From Chara braunii (taxonomy: Eukaryota > Streptophyta > Charophyceae > Charales > Characeae): a stretch of DNA of 64,000 bases. The stretch's first letter is position 1, and the number at the start of each line of letters is the position of its first letter. Of the stretch, positions 34,561 to 46,900 are shown one piece after another. The stretch lies in assembly GCA_003427395.1 (NCBI GenBank), contig BFEA01001023.1, positions 142,357 to 206,356 of the forward strand. The letters run 5' to 3'. The translations under genes and the position numbers were made by a program. Below the pieces are notes generated by a model. That model was given only the letters and a program-made list of their open reading frames with translations. It did no database searches and was not told where the DNA came from.

Positions 34561-35660
34561 AGCATCGAGCGACGAGAGGGAAACTGATCTGTTTCTTCAA
34601 AAGGTGCAAGCTTGGAGGCGTGGAAAACAGGGTAAGTGCGTAAGTGACCAGGGATGCAAATAACATAAGAAGGACCATCCGGTTCGTCCCCAACGACATC
34701 TAGAACCTCCCATGGTCCAAAGTACTGTGGCATGAGCTTGCGGGAGATCCCGTGCTCCTGTCCCAGTTCTGAGGACTTAACCCAGACTCTTTCTCCTACC
34801 TGGAATGTAGATGGGCGACGGTGTTTGTTCTCTGATTCTATCATCGCCGCCTGGGCTTTATGCATTTGCTCAACGGCCTGTTGCATCAGGTGCTCATACC
34901 GATAAGCAAACTCCAAGGTCCCTGGTGCAGCGGTTGGTTGATTCTCATGTAGTAGGAAGTCCAAAGGCAGTCTAGGCTTGAAAGTCAGTAGCAGGTTGTT
35001 CAGGCTCACTCCCGTAGCGTTGTGCACAACGTTGTTGTACAGGCTGGCGATAAGGGCAAGTTTCTCATCCAGTCTACCTGATTTGGCTTGATGTAATGCC
35101 TCAGCAGGTGTTGTACAGCGCGGTTCAACTGCTCTGCCTGCCCATTCGCCTCTGGGTGATTGCCTAATGTCATTTGCAATTGCGTGCCCTGTTCTGCAGC
35201 TGCAGCTTTCCACAGTTCACTGGTGAATCGCACATCCCGGTCACTGATTATAGACTTAGGCGGTCCGAAATCTCTGACCCAGTTCTCTTTGAAAAGCTTG
35301 ATCACATACTCAGTTTTAGCTGTTGCAGGCATTGCAACTAACCTAGCGTACTTACTAAATCTATCCACAATGACATAGACGTAGCGCATTCCACTCTTGC
35401 TGGTGATCAGCGTATCCATGAAGTCCATTGACAGACTTTCACGAGGCCTTCCCGGAATCGGAAGGGGCTTCAAAAGCCCAAGAGGAGCCTCTATACGTGG
35501 CTTGTCCCTCTGACAGACTTGACAAGTTTCCACGTATAGCTTCGTGTCTCTCATCATCGTGGGCCACCAGAACCACTGCGACAAATTGGNTGCAGTCTTC
35601 TTGAAACCAAAATGGCCGGTGGCGTCATGACACTCTCCTAAAAATAAATTGCGCAAAGAC
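34561..35660 (-). pseudogene. E3 integrase, frameshifted
   Basis: CHDATGHFG and CQVCQRDK form the zinc site. SMDFMDT, IISDRDVRF and GQAEQLN supply the DDE triad in one frame (ORF 36670-35006). A frameshift near 35040 moves the GPWEVLD/HASKLAPF portion to another frame. One ambiguous base lies at 35590. Confidence 0.85.
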
Positions 35661-36670
35661 TCTCTATTAGGCACACACAAACATTTATTCCCAGCCTTCT
35701 CAAGGAACAGCAAGTCGTTGACCAACTCAAACTCGGCAAAAGTCACTTTGTCCTTCGCCTCGAGTCTGCGAATGATCTCAGACATAAACGGATCCTCGAG
35801 ATAGGCTTCCACCATAGAACGAGTGACATCGTCCACAAGCCTGAACTCAGCGATCAACGCACCAGAGAAGTCAGGCCTACGTGATAAGGCATCAACAACT
35901 TTGTTGTACTCCCCCTTCGGATACAGAGGTTCGAAGTCATACTGTTCAATGACTTCGATCCAGCGCTTCAAGGCATCAGAGAGCACAGGCTGAGTAATCA
36001 TCCACTTCAGGGTTTGATGATCAGTCCTGACGATGAAGAACCTCCCAAGGAGATAATGTCTCCAATGGGTCAGTGCCTTGTAAATCGCGTAGAGCTCCTT
36101 CTCATAGGTGGACTTAGCCAACTTCTGAGAGGGCATCTTTTTGGACATGTACTCGACTGGCCTCAACTTTGGCCCCTCCTGCTGCGCTAGCACGACACCA
36201 ATGCCATATTGGATGGCATCCGTGGTTACTATGAATGGCTTGTCAGAATCAGGAAGTTTCAAGACCTCATGGTGCGTCAACGCATGCTTCAGATGTCTGA
36301 AAGCAGCCTCGCACTTGTCTGTCCACTCCCATGGGGTGTCAAGGCGCGTCAGGTCAGTCAAAGGGGAGGCCACCATGCTATAGTTCTTTACAAAATTGCG
36401 GTAGTAGGCGGTCATCCCTAAGAAAGACCTCATCTCAGTCACAGACTGAGGACGCGGCCAGTTACAAATGGTGGCCACCTTCGCGTCATCGGGCTTTAAT
36501 CCCTCCACGAAAATCTCATGACCCAAGTACAAGATATGGGTGTGGCCAAACTCGCATTTCTCATTGTTGATCTTGAACTTGTGCTGTCGAAGGTACGTGT
36601 TCTTCGACAGTCCTACTAAAGATAAGTATGTCATCGAGGTACACGATGATAAACTTGTCCAAGTAGTCAT
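35661..36670 (-). pseudogene. E3 RNase H and connection domain
   Basis: An open stretch includes SFLGMTAYYRNFVKNY, FIVTTDAIQYGIGVVL, STYEKELYAIYKAL, RTDHQTLKWM and DALSRRPDFS. TTDASQYGIG is the common form; here Ser is Ile, next to the first catalytic Asp. The preceding frameshift near 36640 cuts it from the RT. Confidence 0.8.
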
Positions 36671-37300
36671 GAAATATCTGATTCATCGCGTGCCGAAAGG
36701 TGCCAGGAGCATTGCAAGAAACGCATCACCACAAACTCGTACAGATCGTACCTGGTTTGAAATGCGGTTTTGTGCTGATCCTCAGACCGTATAGCAATCT
36801 GATGGTACCCAGACTTCAGATGTGTCTTACTGAAGTACCGGCACCCTTGCACTCGATCTAACAAGTCGTCAATGCGCGGTATGGGCTCTCGGTTCTTGAT
36901 AGTGATGGCATTGAGGCCCCTATAGTCAATGCATATCCTCAGAGTGTCTCCCTTCGTTCGTACAAATAAGACTGGAGAACCATAAGGAGAGACACTTGGT
37001 CGGATCCAACCCTTCTCTTTGAGTTCCTTGAGTTGGCGGCGAAGCTCATCAAGCTCGGCTGGAGACATCCGATAGATCCTACCCTTTGGGATGCTAGACC
37101 CTGGGATAATTTCTATCGCGTTGACGACCTCCCTCTCAACAACCCCTGTCGGCTCTTCAAATAGATCAGGGTACTTGGCAACTTCTCCCTCTATCTCCAA
37201 CAACATTTTCACCAGCTCGCCTGTTGCAGAGACATAAACTAGATACATACTCTCCTCCGGATTTTGCTTATAATAATTATAGAACACGGCCGCACACATG
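36625..37300 (-). pseudogene. E3 reverse transcriptase, two frameshifts
   Basis: The RT begins with [20 protein letters not shown] and continues through [16 protein letters not shown] to FVVM. The frame is then lost near 36720 (the usual PFGLTNAP is scrambled). The catalytic YLDD is readable at 36631-36642 in another frame. The catalytic residues are intact but the protein is not continuous. Confidence 0.85.
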
Positions 37301-37379
37301 CATCCGTAGGACTCAATCACACTACTAGCTTTGAACTTACGTAATCTGGCGGTCCCTCCACCTGGCAAAATGTGTTTGA

Positions 37380-37941
37380 CTACTTTTTGGTCCCAGTCAA
37401 ACTGGGGATGTGCAAGGGAGAGGTAGTACATACCTAACAAGATATCCATGAGGAAATCATCGCTCACTAGGAACGAAACATGATGTCTCTGTTCCCCTCC
37501 CACGTACGGGAAACAACACTCAACATTCTGGAGGTAGTCATTAACTACCATGCGCTGTCTGTTGGCACAGGTTGACTCCACAGTTCGACTCAGGCGCTGC
37601 ACTTGCCCTTGTAAGCGCAGCCTCTCAACGCACGCGCGACTGATGAAGTTCCTTGTCGAGCAAGTGTCATAATAGGCCCCGGCCTTGCCGCCGCCGATGA
37701 CTACCTCGCCCACGAACATATCTCCCTTAGGGGCTTTAGCCAATGTCGTCCAAGAAGCTAGTGGGTCTGATCTAAACCACTCCTCCTCTAGCTCCTCTAA
37801 GGATTCAAACACATTCATCGAACAGAGGCTCGATGGGTCTGAATGTGTTTGCGGGACGACTATGGAGTCAGTAGCTTGGGCCATCTCTCGAGATGGTGAG
37901 GGTGTGTCCACCACCTCGACCCTAGCAAGAACAACTACCAT
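37380..37941 (-). pseudogene. E3 aspartic protease with D-T-C active site
   Basis: The active-site triplet at 37660-37668 reads Asp-Thr-Cys followed by STRNFIS, where the family has Asp-Thr-Gly-Ser. A single G-to-T change of the Gly codon explains it, and it should abolish activity. The downstream [12 protein letters not shown] matches the second retropepsin half. Confidence 0.75.
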
Positions 37942-37994
37942 TCCTACTGGCCCGACGTGTTTCCCGGAGCAGTGTCAGTCACCTTCTTATTTCG

Positions 37995-38036
37995 GCACTT
38001 GAACTGATTATGGTCGTATTGACCACAACGGATACA
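37995..38036 (-). pseudogene. E3 nucleocapsid zinc knuckle
   Basis: On the minus strand CIRCGQYDHNQFKC is an intact CX2CX4HX4C knuckle. Its frame differs from both the capsid ORF before it and the protease ORF after it. Confidence 0.8.
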
Positions 38037-38219
38037 AGCTTGCCGCGTGTACCGATCTCTCCACACGTCCTCACTGTGACCCGCTTTCTCCCATGGAGGA
38101 GCATTGGGGTCAACTTGACTCCTAGACCAGGAACCTCCACGGCGTCTACCGGTCGCCTTACCTTTTTGAGCTACGGCAGCGACTACTCCACCCCCTGAAG
38201 CTTCTACGTTGTCGGCCTC

Positions 38220-39544
38220 TTAACCCACTCTCGACTGGAAGTCGTCGTCCAATTCGATGGTGGAACCATCGTTGTCGACGAACATGATGCGCTCCTTCGC
38301 TTTCCAATTGGGAGGCAGTGACTTTTTCCTACCATCCGTGGTGGGTGTCTGATCATGCCCTATATTTGCTTCAAGGTCTAGCGCCTTCTTGCTAAACGAC
38401 GGGAAGTTGTGCATGTTGATGTTGGCCTCACCTGCCAACTGATTCCTGAGAGGCATGGGAAAGCATCTCAGGTAGGAGGTGAGTAAGACCTGGGGGTCAT
38501 AGCGCACCCCAGGGACACAGATCAGACGCTCTACGGCGTCAGTGGCCTCTCTTATGGACTTAAACTGCCTGGTAGGCAGTGTCAGGATCGCGTCAGTAGC
38601 CTTTTGGGCCTCCCGAGGATCATGCCACCTGTCTTCCACCAACTTGAGGAAGTCATCCAGTTTCTGGGTGACCGTCCAAGCGTGAAAGTCATGACCGTAC
38701 CCCTGTAGCTGCACTAAACCACTCAACCATCTTGCTGCACTCCCCTCTAGATAGGAGGCAGCCACAAGCACTTCCTCGTGCGGCAAGGTAAGTTTGCACT
38801 TGACATAGACTGGCACTGCCCTCAACCAGGTGTCGAGGTTTTCGCCCCTCTTATCCCCTGTAAAGGGCTTAGGAGCGGCGATGGCCGTCTTTGGAACTGA
38901 CTTTGTCCCGGTCCTTGCATCAATCCGGGATGTGGACCCTGTGGTGCAGGCGGCTGCACTAGCTGCTGGGGCTGTGTACCCTGTGGCTGTGCAGGCTGCG
39001 AGACAACAGATTGCCCGCTTACGGCAACTTGCGACGGAGGTTGGGAGAACACTGTCTGTACAGGAATCTGTACACTAGGACCTGTTGAGAACCTGCCTGT
39101 TAAAGGCATACCCAAGGAAACGGGCTGAACCGATGTTGGAGCGGTATGTGGGGATACCCCAGTCACCGGTGGGACAAAAGGAGGAGGATGTACAACGGGC
39201 CAGGCACCAGGCCTGGACAACAATGGTGCCGCCTGCGCTCGTCCGATCAACACGGCCAGACTCTGTTGGATGTCTTGTAAGATCGCCGTTTGGTGATCTT
39301 GCATCTCTACTACACCTAGCAAGACCGACCTCAGGGTCCTCACTTCATCATCCAACTCTGCTGGGTCCATCTCCCCTAACTCGCTAATGTCCGCTTGTCT
39401 CCACTGCAACCTGGCTCTTCTTCTCATCATTCTTTCTTTTTTTGCCTTAATCTCTCCTAAAGCCTGTTGTAGTTGTGCCTCGCGATCAGCAGCTCGCTGT
39501 ATAGCGACCTCCTCGGGAGTCATCACTAACGGTTGGCTTGCCAT
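38220..39544 (-). pseudogene. E3 gag, one frameshift
   Basis: ATG 39544 (MASQPLVMTPEEV) opens a 240-codon frame with a basic helix, a coiled coil and a Pro/Gln-rich linker. A frameshift near 38825 leads to the capsid domain (ASYLEGSAARWLSGL, VERLICVPG) ending at 38220. The protein would build the virus-like particle. Confidence 0.8.
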
Positions 39545-41104
39545 TACGCCAGTTGACTGACTCAGGGTCTGCGCAACCGTTGACCCTACAGATTCTGAAC
39601 TGCCGGGCTGGGAACTCTACTGCGCAACAGTTGCCATGGCTGCTGAAGCGGCGGCTTCGCTTGCGAAAGCCCTGCTTGCCTCTGCGGCTCTTACCCTCCG
39701 CTGCTACTGCTGTCTCTCCCTCCGCTGACGGAACAAATATTTGTCGCCCTCTGGTCCTAACGCCAAGTGGGCTATCGGGCATCTTGTCGATCACAGGAGC
39801 CTATCGTCCGGTTGTGGGACCTCGCTGTCGCTCATAATCTACAATACTGCACACCGTTTGCACTAGGACACTCGTTCGATGCCTACCGCAGCGTCATGCG
39901 CAGACCGATTTAAAATAAATAAACTTATTAATTGGTGGCTATGTCAGAGACTATACATTTGGGTTCAACAGGTAAGTTCAGATTCCTACAAACGAACTAC
40001 TTTGACTTTGACTAGTTTGCAAACAGAAAGCACAATGAACAAAGAACAGTTCTAAACTATGTTGTCTGTCAGATGTCAGTGGTTGTAAATCTAACTAATC
40101 AAAAATAAAAATAGAATCGTTTGTTGGGTCTGTTTGCAGAATGGAATTTTGCCCAAACTTATCACCTGGAATCTACCCCTCCCTCAGTTCTTCTCGAATG
40201 TCTCTTGTTGTCAACGTCCCTGAGCAATCCGAACAGCGTACGTATCCAAAGGTGTGCACACGGCCCACCCCTGTGCCCCGAGTCCTGCTGAGCTGGCCAG
40301 CCCTGCACAGTCTTTATCCTCGCGTGCAGTGAGCCTTACACCGACCAATTGGCTGATCAGGAGGCGTTTTTATGGACGGCCCCCGAAGTCCTCAGGAATT
40401 ATTTAACGTCGCAAACAGAACGACAATCACAGCCAATGGAAGGTACCCCGCCGGTGCTTATTTATAGACGCCCGGTCTCGTTTGTCCCATAGGGCTGGCC
40501 TGCCCTTCAGAACCCCTCTACAGCGCAGCGAGAAGACAAAGGACAAAGCAGCAAAGCATGCATGCTCTACTCCCGGTGGGTTGGCGTGGTGATCGTGACC
40601 CAGTGCTTTGTCCAGGGCCCTTCAGATAGCACCGCCCTCTCCTTCCAGATTCTCCACGTGAAGGCTGACGACTCTCAAGGTTGAGCGCACACGGCTCCTC
40701 ACATGAGAGGACTCTCAAGACAGAACACACATCCTCACGGTAAGAAGTGTCCAAGAGGGTAGATAAGGTTAGGTGCAACGTATCTTAAAATAGCTGCCCC
40801 CAACCACAGATATTCGCACCAGATGACCCGATGTTGATTGTGATGACCAATCGCTGCTTAGGCACAACCAGCATTGCACCACCGTTCCACCTCAGCATCA
40901 ATCACACATCTGATAGTTCTCATCACACTGCGAACACCCAATATTCATCACGTAGCCTTCCTGGCGATACCCCTCTCCACCTGGGTTGCCTTCTTATCTC
41001 CGCGTCCTCACTAAACATGTCCCACGACACGGTCGTTCACCGCACACACCGCGTGTATGTACCGCATTAGGCAGAAGATAAGCGCCAGATTAGCGCACCG
41101 AACC
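39545..41104 (-). other. E3 leader, non-coding
   Basis: About 1.56 kb between PBS and gag. No domain was recognised. Long leaders of this kind usually carry the packaging signal (inference). Confidence 0.6.
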
Positions 41105-41108
41105 ACAA

Positions 41109-41122
41109 CTCCGATACCAAAT
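41109..41122 (-). promoter_or_regulatory. E3 primer-binding site
   Basis: Directly after the LTR end (GCA) the minus strand reads ATTTGGTATCGGAG. TGGTATC-GAG is complementary to the initiator-Met tRNA 3' end with one mismatch. Confidence 0.8.
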
Positions 41123-43059
41123 TGCAAGGAAGATGAGCAATAGCGAACTTCAGAAATCAAACAGCATCATACACATGAGACCAGATAGTCGTGACCTCGA
41201 ACCAATAGCAGAATTGCATCACGAGTTTCACCAAATAAGAGCACACTAAAAGCTCATAATTGACAATGCTGGAATAATCTCATCATCATCAACGAAGAAC
41301 CAATGTGGATATCCTATCTGGCGCTCGGCGCCCAGACTACGAATGGCAGATCCTATCTAGCCTAGACTACAATGTGCAATCAGACTCACTTTCTTCTTCG
41401 CTTCGCATGCATACAAACAGATGGTGATTCACACTGGCGCATAGCGCCCAACTCAAAGCTTAGAGATATGGAAACCAAGAACAAAGTTCGGATGCAAACT
41501 CGCTTCAACAGGCTATGGTGCACCAGCACCTATACATCCCAACTCTCGTTACTGTGTCCAACACCACTGTTCGCTCACACTTCAACTCTGGATGACCCTG
41601 GATATCCCACACGCAACCCACTGTACATTTGCACACTCACACACGCCACTCTCTCTCCTATCAGCTATGGCGGCTATGGCCGCTGCCTACCCTATCGCTA
41701 TGGCTAAGCTTCTTTCTCGCCCCCTTCGTCTTTGGGCCTACTGCAGACCACCTCGCACAAGTCGCTGTAGCAGCGCTTCCGCATGGCTTACGCAGAAGAT
41801 GCATGAATGGCTGGGTGCTGCCTCTTGATTTATACTTCTGTAACTCGTTGGTCTGCCCCTCTCCACCAGGCCTATGGTGCACACAGTCCCTCATGGTACT
41901 TGCTTGACTGGACTGGGACTGCTGGACCGGTACCGCTGACTGCATGGGTTTGCACTGCCAACTCAGTGCAGTAGCACTGCCGACGTAATGCAGCTGGGCT
42001 CACCACTTGCCCACTTGCCTCTGACTAAAACGTGAGGCAGCTTCGAAAGGCCACTTCCGGACCTTCCCGAAGTCTGTGGACTTGGCCTTTCGAGTACTGT
42101 AGCAACTACGACCTTGACCTTTCAGGACTGTAGCAGCTACGACCTTGACCTTTCAGGATTCCTACAGCTACAGGGCTGTGACTCCTACTTCACAGATCTA
42201 CAGATCGAACCCCTACCATTACACAGACCTACGACAGACAACAACAACTTTCAAAACACAAGTCACGGGTTCAAACACTCGGGGTTGACACTGATACTGT
42301 ACACAGGTAAAGTGAGGACTAGGGATCGAGCCCTGGGACCTGCATCCGCTACTGCTAACAGGTGAATACCGTTTCAAATGCCGCTGATGACGTCAACAGC
42401 TTCCCAAGTACGAGCAGATCTCGGCCAATGCCGCACGCGTCAAGCACCAGGTATGTCTCTCACTCACAACCTCGTTCCCCAACTCACAGATGCCACTTGC
42501 ACCCAAGGACCACCATGTGCCCCATCCAGCACACAGCATCGCAGCTCGGCTATGGCTGCCTGCTCCTTCCAGCTCGCCCGTGAGCGCGTGAGCGCTGGCC
42601 AGTGATAGCGCAGCAGCGCTTGCGCACAATGCAGCCAGTGCCCGAATATCCAGTGCGTGGGCAGGCCCTTCCCTATATCGAAGTGGCCTGCTGCTGCGTG
42701 CTGTGCTGCGGTACCGGGCCCCGGCCTAGAAGCTTCCGGTAGGCCCAGGGAGGCTGAGCCTCAGTCCAAACGAGAGGCCCAGGGCCACCGACAGTTACCC
42801 GTGCCCAACTGCCCACAGTCTGAGTTGGGTCCATGCTGCATATCTCGCCCAGGGCTGGACTTAGATACATTTGTTAAAGGAGGCCAGGGCCTGGGCGCCT
42901 TCAGTCAACTGGCGCTGCGCAACTGCCTGAATTTCTACCCCAGCTGCGAAGTAGTCCAAAATAGGCCTCTTGTGGTCTGTCGAGCCTGCCGTCACTTAGG
43001 GAGGCCGACCTGTTGCAAATAGGGGCCCGGTAGGGCTTAGTGAGGCCTTGTGCCTCGCA
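41123..43059 (-). repeat. E3 5' LTR (interrupted)
   Basis: TGCAAGG...CCTCGCA ends match the 3' LTR. 41375-42376 is foreign (solo LTR). The native LTR is 931 bp. On the minus strand GATATAGGGAAGGG near 42670 is a possible TATA-like site. Confidence 0.88.
41375..42376 (-). mobile_element. Solo LTR of an E5-related family
   Basis: 1,002 bp, with TGCAATCAGACTC at one end and GTTTCA at the other. It is flanked by AATG on both sides (41371-41374 and 42377-42380); the empty site is preserved in E3's 3' LTR. Reverse-complemented, its ends (TGAAACGGT..., ...GAGTCTGATTGCA) match those of E5's 998-bp LTR (55446-56443), but the interior is much diverged. A TATAAATC box (minus strand, 41827-41834) precedes AGAGGCAGC, as in E5. 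An internal sequence is missing, so LTR-LTR recombination removed the rest. Confidence 0.85.
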
Positions 43060-43251
43060 CATTTATTTCATTATTTTTATTAATTAAATGAATAAATTTT
43101 AATTATTTTCGAAAATATTGTCTGGGGGGAATTTTTTTCCTATTGATTAGTGTGTCAGTCCACATTGGGATTCGGGAGCTGCATGTTTGTCTGTTCCCCT
43201 CTCCCGCTGATGGCCTAAGGACACTGCCGATAGCAGCCACTGCAGAAACTC

Positions 43252-44740
43252 ATGTCAACAGGTCAGCGACCGGTGATACTTCCTCGACGCAGTCCTCGGA
43301 TAGCAGCTCTTCTCAACAGACAGCAGCAGCCAGCAGCACGCCCGACACCGATTGTACCAAGGAGGTGGCGAACGATGGTTCTGCCAGCGTTTCCGGTCCA
43401 AGGCGCCGATGAGGCGTCCGATGTGTTCTTGCAGCACGTCCAGGCCTTTGTGGAATTGGCCGCTGCCGAACAGGAGCGGATTGCCGCTGCAGCTGCCGAA
43501 CAACAGAGACTGGTCAAAGAGGCAGCAGCTGAGCAACAGAGGCTGACCGATGAGGCGGCCGCCGAAGCACAACGGTTGGCCAACGAGGCAGCCGTCCAAG
43601 CGCAGCTACAGTGAGAAGCCGCCGAAGCAGCGCAACAGCAACAGCGTGCTGCAAGCACACAGGTCCTGCAGAATGAGGAGCAACGTTTCAGCGACCTCCT
43701 CACGACGTGGACTTTTCGTGCCATCAGCCGCACGACCAGCTCCAACAGCGGCAGAGCAGGAGAAAACAGAGTTGGCTTACCTACTCAGACACCTGTTGCA
43801 CACTGTGAACTGGCAGCAGGAGCAGTTGCGGCATCACGCCCAGGCAGCATTCCAGCAGCAGCAGATCCTAAAAGCTGCCACAAAGGATTGCCACACACTT
43901 GCAACGGCGATCAATTCTGCCAAGACACAGCAAGGGCAAGTCAATGACTCACTTACCGTGTGCCTAAGTATGGTTCAAGCGCAGCCTCATGCACCAGCAG
44001 CTGCACCAACTGGTGCATCAGCAGCTGGCCAGCAATGGGGCCCGCGTATAGCAGCGATTGAAAGTACAGCCGCCACCACAACTCAGCGCATTGATCACAT
44101 CATCAGCCTGATTGACGAGGTGGGCCAGTTCGAGGCGCCTACGATGCTCAGCAACCAAGTGACGACACTCAGAACCGAGCTGGGTCAGCTGAAGTCAAGA
44201 CTGGACAGCGGCAAGGCGTACAAGATGCCCAAGTTCAACGTAGCCAAATTCGACGACTATCACAAGATCGACGCATTGGCTTGGTGGACAGCATTCAATA
44301 CGGAGGCCGACGTGCATCACGTCCCCAACGATCAGCGCCTCAACGCGCTGTACCTCCAGCTGATTGGCGGCACCCAGGCCTTCATGAACAATTTGGCGTT
44401 GCAAAAGGCCTGTACGATCACAACACTGCACACCAAGATTGCTTGGGAAGAGTTTGAGCAGCTGTGGCAGACGCGATTCATGATCCGGAATGTGAGAAAG
44501 ACGGTCATGAACGAGCTCTACCGTTGCAGCCAAGGCACTATGCCTACCCGAGCATGGTTGACGAAGTGGCAGAAGTTTGTGACCACTCCGAAATTCAACC
44601 TCGATCTCGAGGATTTGAGATCCGAGTTCTCCTCTCGGTCATGTGACGGGTTGACCAAGACTCTCGGCAACGAGCTGCAGTACGAGACCTTCGACGCAGT
44701 CATATCAAGAGCAAACATTCTCATACAAACGGACCGGTGA
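43252..44740 (+). pseudogene. E4 gag (coiled coil and capsid)
   Basis: ATG 43252 opens 120 codons with an Ala/Glu/Gln-rich coiled coil (repeats of AAAEQQRL). It stops at TGA 43612, and a frame change leads to the capsid frame, which is open to 44740. That frame has MPKFNVAKFDDYHKIDALAW and LYLQLIGGTQAFMNNLAL. The translation between 43612 and 43690 looks shifted. The Ala/Gln coiled coil is unlike the gags of E3 and E5. Confidence 0.75.
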
Positions 44741-45015
44741 GCAGCTAATGAAAGTCGTCAGCAACAGCGGCCTATGTGGCAAAGCCAGGATTTCAGCGGC
44801 ACAATGTAAATGCGATCCTAACCGGATCGCACGAAGACCACGCCGCTGCAGCAGCCTCTAGCGAAGGAGATGTTGTAGCAGCGATCCCTCCTCAACGCAC
44901 ACGAGCTCGGAAGAAGAAGGCTAATACCCAGGTGTCGGAAGGAGCTGGAGAGCAACCGTGGACGCAATATCACATTAGCGAGGAGGTTTATCACCTTCGC
45001 CTGAAGTACAACTAC

Positions 45016-45057
45016 TGTCTTTGGTGCAAGAGCGTCAAGCACGCGACCGCCCAATGC
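45016..45057 (+). pseudogene. E4 nucleocapsid zinc knuckle
   Basis: CLWCKSVKHATAQC is an intact CX2CX4HX4C motif within the 44776-45168 open frame, which differs from the capsid frame. Confidence 0.8.
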
Positions 45058-45161
45058 ACGGACAAGGGCAAACCTAGTGGGCCTCGTCCAAACAGCTCGG
45101 AAAACTCAGCACCGCGAGGAGTGCAACGACGGCTCTCCCCACTCTGCCGGAAACGGTTGAC

Positions 45162-46118
45162 TTGCTAGCAACCGACTTCATCTCCGGGGAACATGTGGTA
45201 GTCGATGATTCTCGTATTACTTACGAGGATTATGTAGTCCAGCTGGTCCCACCGTTGAACCAGCCTAGTCACGTGCAGGAAGATAGCGTATGCGCAGCTT
45301 GCGCACCGTCAACAAGTGAGCCGGTCTTTTCGCCTACACATTCCGAGGACTCGTCGGCGTGGTCGAGACTTGAGGATCTCGATGCGCTAACGATAGAGGA
45401 CTTCCAATGGTTGCCTCTTCCCTCGACCAGATCCTTGCCCAAGCCGCATTGCAATGACTTAATGGCTAACCTACGCGCTTACTTGCACGTTGCAGTACCA
45501 GCTCCGTTGACGGACGACGGAGTGCCGGTTGTCGACATTCGCACCCATCTTGCGAAGATCGACCTCGAGCACACCTCTCAAAGGTAAGTCGAAACGGACG
45601 CACCCCTCCTTTATATCCGCATTCAAATCGGAAAGACAACCTGCAGTGCCTTGATTGATTGTGGAGCGTCTCACAACTATATGAGCCAAGCCTTTATGGC
45701 CCGCGCTGGCCTCGGCCCCCGCGTCCGAAGGGAAACACAGCCAACACATGTAACACTCGCGGATGGACACACGCAAAAGTCAATTGACCGATGCATTGAC
45801 GGCGTCCCAGTTTACTTTGCGCCTCTTGCGTGCGAGCCGGTGTCTTTTGACATCCTCGACACCAAGTTCGACATGATTCTAGGCATGTCTTGGTTGCGTA
45901 GCGCCGAACACCCGGTGAACTTCCATAACCGCACCATTCACATCCGTGATCGGAACGGTGAGCTAGTCCCGTGTACGGTCCCACCCCCTCACACTTCGAT
46001 TGGTTGCCACGTGGTCTCTGCAACGACGATTCGCGATGCTATTACTCAGAACGACGTCGATGATATAGGAATGTGCTTCTTGCATGCGATCCCTCCGACG
46101 AACGGACCGAAGACATAG
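45162..46118 (+). pseudogene. E4 aspartic protease with D-C-G active site
   Basis: After a linker ended by TAA at 45585, the same frame reaches SALIDCGASHNYMS (active site 45657-45665). Asp-Cys-Gly replaces the usual Asp-Ser-Gly, one A-to-T change away from Ser (AGT to TGT). FDMILGMSWLR marks the second half. A Cys there may be a mutation or a family variant. Confidence 0.75.
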
Positions 46119-46249
46119 CCGTCGGACCCACGTATTATTCAACTCTTAGACGATTATGGAGACGTCTTTGCAACCCCCCCCCAGAATGGTCCCCGGATAT
46201 GTCACGGGATTACTCTCAAGGATGGTGTCGTCCCTCTGCGAGGATGTAT

Positions 46250-46900
46250 TTACCGAATGAGCGAAGAGGAACTCGAGGTGCTCTGCTCACAACTTGATGA
46301 CCTCTTAGACAAGGGCTGGATTCGTCCGAGTTGTTCGCCCTACGGTGCCCTGGTTCTCTTCGTCCGGAAGAAGAACAAGGATCTCCGGTTGTGCATAGAT
46401 TATTGAAAACTCAACGTGCAAACCGTGAAGAACGCCGGCCCTCTCCCTCGGATTGATGATCTCCTTGAGAGATTTGTCGGCACCACATACTTCTCAAAGT
46501 TGGACTTGAAGTCTGGTTACCACCAGATTGAAATCCAGCCCCAATATCGGTACAAGACCGCCTTCAAAAACGTGGTATGGGCATTTTGAGTGGGTCGTAA
46601 TGCCAATCGGCCTCACCAATGCCCCGATGACTTTCCAAGCAGCCATGACGACCGAGTTTCGAGACCTACTCGACCGCACCGTACTCATTTACCTCGATGA
46701 CATCTTGGTTTATAGTCGGGCGTTCGACGAGCATCTCGAGCACCTTCGCGTTGTTCTCGAAAGGCTTCGCACGGCCAAGTACAAAGCGGATCGCGATAAG
46801 TGTGAATTCACACACCAAGAGCTTGAGTACTTGGGACATTATGTTACGCCGCAAGGCATTCGTCCCTTAGCGGGCAAGATCCAAATCATCGTGGATTGGC
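46250..46900 (+). pseudogene. E4 reverse transcriptase
   Basis: It runs from DLLDKGWIRPSCSPYGA through [17 protein letters not shown] to MPIGLTNAPMTFQ and YLDDILVYSR (YLDD at 46690-46701, intact). A TGA at 46404-46406 replaces the conserved Arg of DYRKLN (CGA to TGA). A frameshift near 46565 splits the fingers from the palm. Confidence 0.88.

Larger units (their letters stand above)
22325..43059 (-). mobile_element. E3: Ty3/gypsy element with nested insertions
   Basis: The outer termini are TGCAAGG (22325) and CCTCGCA (43059), i.e. TG...CA, flanked by CATT on both sides (22321-22324 and 43060-43063), a 4-bp target duplication. The 3' LTR is split by a LINE (22325-22512 plus 33524-34273, 938 bp in total). 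The 5' LTR (41123-43059) is 931 bp once a 1,002-bp solo LTR and its 4-bp duplication are removed. By eye the LTRs differ at roughly 25-30 positions over 680 bp. PBS, gag, pol and PPT are in order between them. Without nested insertions the element is about 8.7 kb. Confidence 0.9.

Noticed and set aside
43252-43614. Host coiled-coil gene
   Set aside because: It leads directly into capsid, zinc knuckle, protease and RT on the same strand, so it is the gag start of E4.
45577-45600. Possible intron donor (AGGTAAGT) rescuing the E4 stop at 45585
   Set aside because: No matching acceptor restores the frame and retroelement genomes rarely use introns here; a plain stop mutation is simpler.
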